Origin: an uncultured Brachyspira sp.
GTDB lineage: Bacteria > Spirochaetota > Brachyspiria > Brachyspirales > Brachyspiraceae
DNA: 38,723 bases
Direction: 5' to 3'
Assembly (NCBI RefSeq): GCF_934747485.1
Contig: NZ_CAKVGN010000022.1
Span: forward strand, 1 to 38,723
Made by a program: the position numbers and the translations under genes. The notes below the pieces were generated by a model. That model saw nothing but the letters and a program-made list of their open reading frames with translations. It had not been told where the DNA came from and did not search any database. The first letter of the stretch is position 1, and each line of letters opens with the position of its first letter. Shown one piece after another: positions 34,006-38,723 of the stretch.

Positions 34006-34081
34006 TTTTAATTATTTATGGGGGCTAGCCCCCATACCCCCAGTTCTTTTGTTGGCACAAAGAACCAAAAAGACTGCATTT
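34006..34081 (+). repeat. structured intergenic repeat, copy 2 (inside arg operon)
   Basis: A 76-nt element matching the one after recN. Hairpin 1 is the perfect 18-nt palindrome ATGGGGGCTAGCCCCCAT (34018-34035). Hairpin 2 (34043-34065) has GTTCTTTTGT against ACAAAGAAC with one bulged base and the loop TGGC. It lies between argC and argJ and would be transcribed as the complement within the arg mRNA. No T-tract follows it in the direction of arg transcription, so full termination is unlikely; partial attenuation or mRNA processing remains possible. Confidence 0.8.
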
Positions 34082-34146
34082 AATAAAGAAACCTTTGTTT
34101 GTATCCATATTAAATAATTTACTATATATTATTTTTATATATTTAA

Positions 34147-35205
34147 TTAAAAAGCTGGAGGTATTATATTCAAACCTTCATCTTCTTTTAAGCCTAAAGC
34201 TATATTCATGTTTTGTATTGCCTGTCCTGCAGCTCCTTTTACCATATTGTCTATTGTTGATACTATTATTAATTTGTTTGTTCTCTCGTCCATATGCAAA
34301 GATATATCACAGTAGTTTGAGTATTTAACATATTTTAAATTTGCTATCTCTCCAATATTTAATACTCTTACAAATGCTGAATCTTTATAAAACTTTTTGT
34401 AAATGTTATGTATATCTTCTAATTTAATATTTTTATTTTCTAATTTTGCATATATTGTTGAAACTATTCCTCTGTTTAATGGAAGCAAATGAGGAACAAA
34501 AGTAACTTTTATATTTTCACCGTATATATTTGATAATGTTTGCTCTATTTCTGGTGTATGTCTATGTTCGGCAATTTTGTATGGAGCAAATGCTTCATTA
34601 CATTCTGTATAATGAGTATTTAATTTTAATTCACGTCCTGCACCAGTAGCTCCAGATTTTGAGTCGATTATAATATCATCTTTTTGTATTAATTTGTTTA
34701 CTAAAGATGGTGCTAATGCTAAACCTATAGAAGTAGGGTAGCATCCTGGGTTTCCTATAATTTTTGCATTCTTTAATTCTTTTTTATTATAAACACTATC
34801 ATATTTAATTATTTCAGGTATTGAATAAATTGCCTCTTTGTGGAGGTTTTTATATTTATATTCTTTGCCGTACCAATTTTTATAATCTTCTTCATCGTTC
34901 AATCTAAAATCAGCACCCAAATCTATAAATAAAATATTTTTTTCAAAGCATTTATTTGCAATGTCATCGCTTAAACCTGCGGGGAGTGATGCAAATACCA
35001 CATCAGTATCTTCAAATATTTCATTTTCATCTAATAATAATTTATCTAAGTTTTTGTTTAAGTTAGGATATACTTCATTGATGTTTTTTCCAACAAAACT
35101 TTTTGAAGAAATATTTTTTAATTCTACTTTACTATGAGATAATAGCAGTCTAATTAATTCTGCACCTGCATATCCTGTTGCACCTATAACGGATACTTTT
35201 ATCAT
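34147..35205 (-). CDS. argC: N-acetyl-gamma-glutamyl-phosphate reductase
   Basis: NADPH-dependent dehydrogenase, 352 aa, third step of arginine synthesis. The Rossmann motif VIGATGYAGAELIRLL lies at 6-21, the catalytic Cys is in GNPGCYPTS (C155), and the active-site His is in the AEHRHTPE segment near 218. FVPHLLPLNRGI is the usual dimer/active-site block. TAGGAG precedes the ATG. It is the first gene of the arg operon, after a leader of about 178 nt that holds a short ORF ending in Arg codons. Confidence 0.97.
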   Translation of the reverse strand: MIKVSVIGATGYAGAELIRLLLSHSKVELKNISSKSFVGKNINEVYPNLNKNLDKLLLDENEIFEDTDVVFASLPAGLSDDIANKCFEKNILFIDLGADFRLNDEEDYKNWYGKEYKYKNLHKEAIYSIPEIIKYDSVYNKKELKNAKIIGNPGCYPTSIGLALAPSLVNKLIQKDDIIIDSKSGATGAGRELKLNTHYTECNEAFAPYKIAEHRHTPEIEQTLSNIYGENIKVTFVPHLLPLNRGIVSTIYAKLENKNIKLEDIHNIYKKFYKDSAFVRVLNIGEIANLKYVKYSNYCDISLHMDERTNKLIIVSTIDNMVKGAAGQAIQNMNIALGLKEDEGLNIIPPAF

Positions 35206-35303
35206 AATACAATACTCCTATATATAATATTTAGAAATAATATGTTTTTTGTTTTTTTAATAAATTTTTTGTGAAATTATTTTATATAAAAGAATTTTAG
35301 AGG

Positions 35304-35316
35304 CTTAACGCCTTGA
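35304..35316 (-). other. small hairpin at the end of the arg leader ORF
   Basis: On the minus strand, AGGC-GTTAA-GCCT forms a 4-bp GC-rich stem. Its 5' arm holds the Arg codon AGG, and the loop holds most of CGT and TAA. It would be melted by a ribosome at the Arg codons. It is short, so its stability alone is low. Confidence 0.35.
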
Positions 35317-35352
35317 GAAATTATTTTTGATGTAAGAGATTATATTATACAT
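35305..35352 (-). CDS. putative arginine leader peptide upstream of argC
   Basis: A 15-codon ORF near the 5' end of the predicted argC mRNA encodes MYNIISYIKNNFSRR and then TAA. It has its own Shine-Dalgarno (TAGGAA, 8 nt before the ATG), about 20-25 nt after the predicted start site. The last two sense codons are AGG and CGT, both Arg and both G/C-richer than most codons in this window. A small hairpin overlaps them. An Arg-ended leader ORF in front of an arginine operon suggests translation-coupled sensing, as in his/trp/leu leaders. I cannot see a clear terminator hairpin after it, so the downstream mechanism is open. Confidence 0.5.
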   Translation of the reverse strand: MYNIISYIKNNFSRR

Positions 35353-35389
35353 TTTTATTTTTCCTAAAACTGTTTAATATTTGCATTGA

Positions 35390-35417
35390 ATTATACTATG
35401 AATAGTATAAAAGTCAA
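35390..35417 (-). promoter_or_regulatory. argC promoter with embedded 20-bp palindrome
   Basis: On the minus strand, TTGACT (35417-35412) and TATAAT (35395-35390) are spaced by 16 nt. TTATACTATGAATAGTATAA (35391-35410) is a perfect palindrome (9-2-9) filling the spacer and most of the -10 box. A repressor bound there would block RNA polymerase. It does not match the classic ARG box closely, although TATTCATA in its centre is reminiscent. Confidence 0.65.
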
Positions 35418-35642
35418 GCATTTATAATAATTTTATAATGAAAATATAAATTGTTTTGATGAATATTTTGTAATAAAAAATATTTAAGATATTTTAATAA
35501 AAACTTATTAATACAGCTTGAAAAATCATATTTGTATTGTAGAATATGTGTGATTTGTTGCTGATAATTTAATATGGTTTGAATAATGATGCTTTGCTAT
35601 TAAAAAAATTATCAAAAATATATTTACGGTTTGTCTTATATT

Positions 35643-37355
35643 ATGAAAAAGAAATTTAATAAAAGATTATGTTTGATACTTACTTTATTAATTATTGTAA
35701 TAGTGTTAATTGTATCTTGTGAAAAGTTTAATATATTAGGTCCTACTTATATACCGCCTGAAACAGATTTTAGATTGCCGGAAGACACAATACCCGGACA
35801 TATTGATGTAAACCCAGTGCCTGCCAAAGACGGCGAAGTATTTGGAGGCTTTAGAAGGAAGTTTAGATATCAAGGCAAATGGTATATATTAGCTGACTAT
35901 ATGTATGATTATGACCCTAAAAGCAAAACATTAAATAAAAAAGCAGAAGATATAATACTTCAAATAGATGATAATGGAAATATAATAGTTTATGATAAAA
36001 ACAGTAAAGGCTATTATGATTTATTAAGAATGAATGTAATAGAAGAAAACAGAGTTTTGTATGAATATTATGATTATGGAAAGTATTGGTATTCTTCAAG
36101 TTCTTTTACTACTAAAAATTGTAAAGGTAAAGAAAGAACTCATACATTTCGCACAAGCATAACTTTTAATAATGAGATAAAAACATCATCAGATTTAATA
36201 AATTGGACAATAGAGGGGGATCGTGATAATGTTTATAAAACTTTTCCTTCAGTAAGTACAGACCCTAATGCGAGCTTTCAAGGAAGATTTGGAGTTAGTT
36301 TTCAAACTGTAGAGTTTAAAGATTATATATATTTAATAAGTTTATCAGAAGATTTTTATGAGCAAAATCCAACTGGATGCCGAAATACAAGTTTAGGACC
36401 ATTTACAGTAAGTAAAGATGTATATTATAGAGTATATAAAAATAAAGATACTTCAATTGGGGCTAATTGGGAAAAAAGAAATACTCCTTGGGGACAAAGA
36501 AGCCTTCTTAATATTCGCTATGATAAAAATAAAATATATGTTACAAAAGGAGAAAGGGGATATTATGAAAATGATCCTTCCATTAATAAATGGGTGAATA
36601 AATATGAAAAATTTGAAAATGATAATACTATATGGTCAACTACAGATGGCGTAACTTGGCAGGCAGAGCCTAATTCTTCAGCTTATGATAAGGCAAATGA
36701 AATATCTTATTCATTAGGAGGGGATTTACCTTATATACAAAATAGAATAAAAACGCCTGAAGAGCCTAATTGGATAAAGCTAAATGACGGCAGATATTAT
36801 AAATCAGATAACTCTCCTTATGAAACTTATAAAATTAATAAAAAATATTATTATGTGCCTATACCTCCTTATGAAGAGATAAGAGAGGCTTATTACAGCG
36901 GTCAGGAATATTTTACTATCACAGAAGAACATATAAAAACAGCGGGGCTTAATCAATTTTTAATTAAATATAAAGAACCTAATAAAGATGAAGATTGGGC
37001 TGTTATAACTCCTATAGACTATACAGATAAATTAATGGTATGGCAGAGCGGAGGCGAGAAAGTAATGCTTAATATTAATAATAAGGCAGTGCAGCTTGTG
37101 GACTATAGTCAAATAGAATATATGTATAATACTATTAAAGATTATTTTATTGTAATAAATGATTTAAGAAAAACAGCAAAAGAATATAGAGACGGAACTT
37201 ATTGGCTTGAGGGTCAGCAAAAATATATAAAAGATGTACTTAAAGGTATGCAGTATGATGCGAGGGCTGATATGCTTGAGCTTTTAATGAATAATAGAAA
37301 GTACATTATGCCAGACAATGCTATTACGCATTATACTGTGGAGTTTAAATATTAA
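35643..37355 (+). CDS. large surface lipoprotein, probable beta-propeller
   Basis: A 570-aa lipoprotein of unknown function. The signal peptide (MKKKFNKRLCLILTLLIIVIVLIVSC) has C26 as the lipidated residue. The mature protein is rich in Tyr, Trp and Asn. It has two short motifs like those in sialidase-type beta-propellers: SSDLINW (182-188) and STTDGVTW (332-339), close to Asp-boxes. Repeated strand-like stretches such as KWYILADY and DYIYLISLS fit that fold. The C-terminal 120 residues look helical. A TTG at 35631 would add four residues; the ATG at 35643 is preferred. No enzyme residues are recognised. Confidence 0.75.
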   Translation: MKKKFNKRLCLILTLLIIVIVLIVSCEKFNILGPTYIPPETDFRLPEDTIPGHIDVNPVPAKDGEVFGGFRRKFRYQGKWYILADYMYDYDPKSKTLNKKAEDIILQIDDNGNIIVYDKNSKGYYDLLRMNVIEENRVLYEYYDYGKYWYSSSSFTTKNCKGKERTHTFRTSITFNNEIKTSSDLINWTIEGDRDNVYKTFPSVSTDPNASFQGRFGVSFQTVEFKDYIYLISLSEDFYEQNPTGCRNTSLGPFTVSKDVYYRVYKNKDTSIGANWEKRNTPWGQRSLLNIRYDKNKIYVTKGERGYYENDPSINKWVNKYEKFENDNTIWSTTDGVTWQAEPNSSAYDKANEISYSLGGDLPYIQNRIKTPEEPNWIKLNDGRYYKSDNSPYETYKINKKYYYVPIPPYEEIREAYYSGQEYFTITEEHIKTAGLNQFLIKYKEPNKDEDWAVITPIDYTDKLMVWQSGGEKVMLNINNKAVQLVDYSQIEYMYNTIKDYFIVINDLRKTAKEYRDGTYWLEGQQKYIKDVLKGMQYDARADMLELLMNNRKYIMPDNAITHYTVEFKY

Positions 37356-37427
37356 TTTCTTTTCAATTATTTTTACGATTTAAAATATGTTTTGTTTTTA
37401 TATAGAAAATTATATTAAGGATAAAAA

Positions 37428-38558
37428 ATGAAAGCAATTTTTTTTACAGCATTATGTACTTTATTTATTTTTGTTTCATGCGGTAATTCAAATAATGCCA
37501 AACAAGAAACAGTAACTGATAATAATACAGCAGAAATCACACCATTACAACTTAGTGAAAATGAACAGGCTAATAATTATGATGTTGTTTATTTAGTTTC
37601 TGATACAGGCGAATATATTAACTCTGAAATAGCACAAAATGAAAGCAGCAATTTTGGATTTGTGTATTATAGGGATATTAATCAAAACTTAGATATCTTC
37701 AATGTTACAAAAGCGGGCGAGCTTGATGAAGGAAATATTTCAGCTGTTTCTTATGATAATAAAACATTAGAAGGAAATTTCCCAAGCATAGCATATCCTT
37801 TTGCTGCAAAAATAGACGGCAAAGATATGATTTTAAAATCAGCAAAAACTCCTGTAACAGGTGCTAAAATAATAGAATATAGCTATTCAAATGTTTCCCC
37901 AAAAGCTGATGACCCAAGAGTATTTCAATTTAAAACTGCAATATTTGCTCTAAACAATGACAGCAAATCTGCAATCATAGATAAAATTAATTTAGATATA
38001 AACAAAGATTTTGGCATCACTGATGTTAGCACTTTCAATGACCCAACAAAATTATTAACAGCTCAAAGTATTATAAGCAATAAAATGACTTCAATCTATG
38101 ATGAATGGGTAAAGTCTGATTATATATCACATATAGAAAATTATTCTTCACAATTTGGTATAGATTATTTAAGTGAAAAAGTGGCATCTATCAATCAATT
38201 AGTTTATGAATATACAGGCGGAGCACATGGAAACTATGCTACAATTAATAGTGTGTATTCATTAGAAACAGGAAATAAATTGCAAATAGAAGATTTGATA
38301 ACAGACTTAAATAATGCTGACTTACTTAACTTAGTAAAAGATAAACTAATAAAGATAGAAGGAAGAGATGCTAATTCTTATTTTGGATTAGATGAACTTA
38401 CATTAGAAAATAACAATTTTTATTTAACATCAAAAGGTTTAGTGTTTACTTGGGGAATATATGAAATAGGTCCTTATGCAATAGGAGAAACAAGGGTATT
38501 AATTCCAACAGAAGAAATCAAAGCTTATTTAAAAGACGAATACAAAACTATATTTTAA
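37428..38558 (+). CDS. lipoprotein with DUF3298 (RsiV/PdaC-type C-terminal domain)
   Basis: A 376-aa lipoprotein. The signal peptide ends in IFVSC (C18), followed by a low-complexity Asn/Thr linker. The C-terminal domain (about 255-376) is recognised by EYTGGAHGNY (261-270), the LETGNKLQIEDLI segment and the ending GPYAIGETRVLIPTEEIKAYL, as in DUF3298 of RsiV and PdaC. The middle part (about 165-255) fits the DUF4163 region that often precedes it. These domains sit on the cell surface; RsiV uses its domain to bind lysozyme, but that need not hold here. AAGGA precedes the ATG. It follows the other lipoprotein gene by 72 nt and ends in a terminator. Confidence 0.85.
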   Translation: MKAIFFTALCTLFIFVSCGNSNNAKQETVTDNNTAEITPLQLSENEQANNYDVVYLVSDTGEYINSEIAQNESSNFGFVYYRDINQNLDIFNVTKAGELDEGNISAVSYDNKTLEGNFPSIAYPFAAKIDGKDMILKSAKTPVTGAKIIEYSYSNVSPKADDPRVFQFKTAIFALNNDSKSAIIDKINLDINKDFGITDVSTFNDPTKLLTAQSIISNKMTSIYDEWVKSDYISHIENYSSQFGIDYLSEKVASINQLVYEYTGGAHGNYATINSVYSLETGNKLQIEDLITDLNNADLLNLVKDKLIKIEGRDANSYFGLDELTLENNNFYLTSKGLVFTWGIYEIGPYAIGETRVLIPTEEIKAYLKDEYKTIF

Positions 38559-38571
38559 TAATTTTAATAAG

Positions 38572-38606
38572 AAAGAGGCAGTTATTGATTAACCGTCTCT
38601 TTTTTA
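38572..38606 (+). terminator. rho-independent terminator after the DUF3298 lipoprotein gene
   Basis: AGAGGCAGTTA pairs with TAACCGTCTCT (10 of 11 pairs, one of them G-U), followed by TTTTTT. It lies 13 nt after the stop codon. Confidence 0.8.
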
Positions 38607-38655
38607 TATTCTATTTTATATAATTTATACTATGTAAATAATTTAGTAAATGCAC

Positions 38656-38689
38656 AGGAGCCAGACATATTGCAGTTAGGAATTCCTTA
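38656..38689 (-). repeat. dispersed repeat, copy B (inverted partner of window start)
   Basis: Read on the minus strand: TAAGGAATTCCT (38689-38678), 3 nt, then TGCAATATGTCTGGCTCCT (38674-38656). The matching blocks at 12-23 and 46-64 differ by one base each and lie on the opposite strand. Apart from this repeat I see nothing definable in 38607-38723. Confidence 0.5.
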
Positions 38690-38723
38690 ATTTCTTAAAG
38701 TATAGCATAGGTGTATCATAATT

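Larger units (their letters stand above)
35206..35642. other. argC leader and divergent intergenic region
   Basis: The region between divergent argC and a lipoprotein gene contains, on the minus strand, the argC promoter with a palindrome (35390-35417) and a leader ORF (35305-35352). In 35418-35642, which should hold the promoter of the plus-strand lipoprotein gene, I find only weak candidates (GATAAT at 35562-35567 with no well-spaced -35 box). Confidence 0.55.

Noticed and set aside
35390..35417. Classic ARG box in the argC promoter
   Set aside because: The palindrome lacks the TGAAT/ATTCA inverted arms of the consensus; it is kept only as an unassigned operator.
38624..38689. Short minus-strand frame (GIPNCNMSG...) at the right repeat as a gene end
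   Set aside because: A stop codon directly precedes it in frame, and the left repeat copy does not keep the frame.

Overview
The window is strongly AT-rich bacterial DNA with compact gene clusters, A/T-ending codons and good Shine-Dalgarno sequences. The protein families together suggest an anaerobic, host-associated spirochaete of the Brachyspira type. That is a judgement from sequence style and gene content, not from a search. I see no rRNA, tRNA, CRISPR array, insertion sequence or prophage. Nearly all genes look intact.

Layout. (1) 154-2756, plus strand: NAD kinase and RecN, from a clear promoter. (2) 2936-7490, minus strand: a probable five-gene operon with a coiled-coil protein of unknown function, a patatin-like phospholipase, a CobC-type phosphatase, CbiB/CobD and a nitroreductase; two of these act late in cobalamin synthesis. 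(3) 7632-11172, plus strand: class I ribonucleotide reductase in the order nrdB-nrdA, with promoter and terminator. (4) 11187-14554, minus strand: thrS-infC-rpmI-rplT, a conserved translation operon. (5) 14662-15117: a small secreted protein made of two copies of one motif. (6) 15182-21720, minus strand: oligoendopeptidase F, a PRD-type regulator, a glucose/maltose-type PTS permease and a MalY-like lyase. (7) 21857-25958, plus strand: two small unknown proteins, PlsC, a short DUF4132 protein and a family 2 glycosyltransferase. (8) 25978-28391, plus strand: a TetR regulator with a perfect 19-bp operator at its own promoter, then an ABC-2 exporter (ATPase and permease). (9) 28530-30204, minus strand: an OppA-type lipoprotein. 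(10) 30502-35417, minus strand: the arginine operon argC-argJ-argB-argD. (11) 35643-38606, plus strand: two surface lipoproteins, one probably a beta-propeller and one with DUF3298.

The most interesting items are regulatory or structural. The argC transcript should begin with a 15-codon ORF that has its own Shine-Dalgarno and ends in two Arg codons and a stop inside a small hairpin, which would suit an arginine-sensing leader. The argC promoter also holds a perfect 20-bp palindrome. A 76-77-nt two-hairpin repeat occurs after recN and again inside the arg operon, and the copies differ by three compensatory base-pair changes. A second small dispersed repeat lies inverted at the two ends of the window. 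The PRD regulator seems to lack the histidines through which PTS proteins usually control such regulators. Anabolic genes (Arg, B12 tail, dNTPs, translation) are interleaved with uptake and surface functions (PTS, OppA, PepF, lipoproteins), as expected of an organism living on host-derived peptides and sugars.
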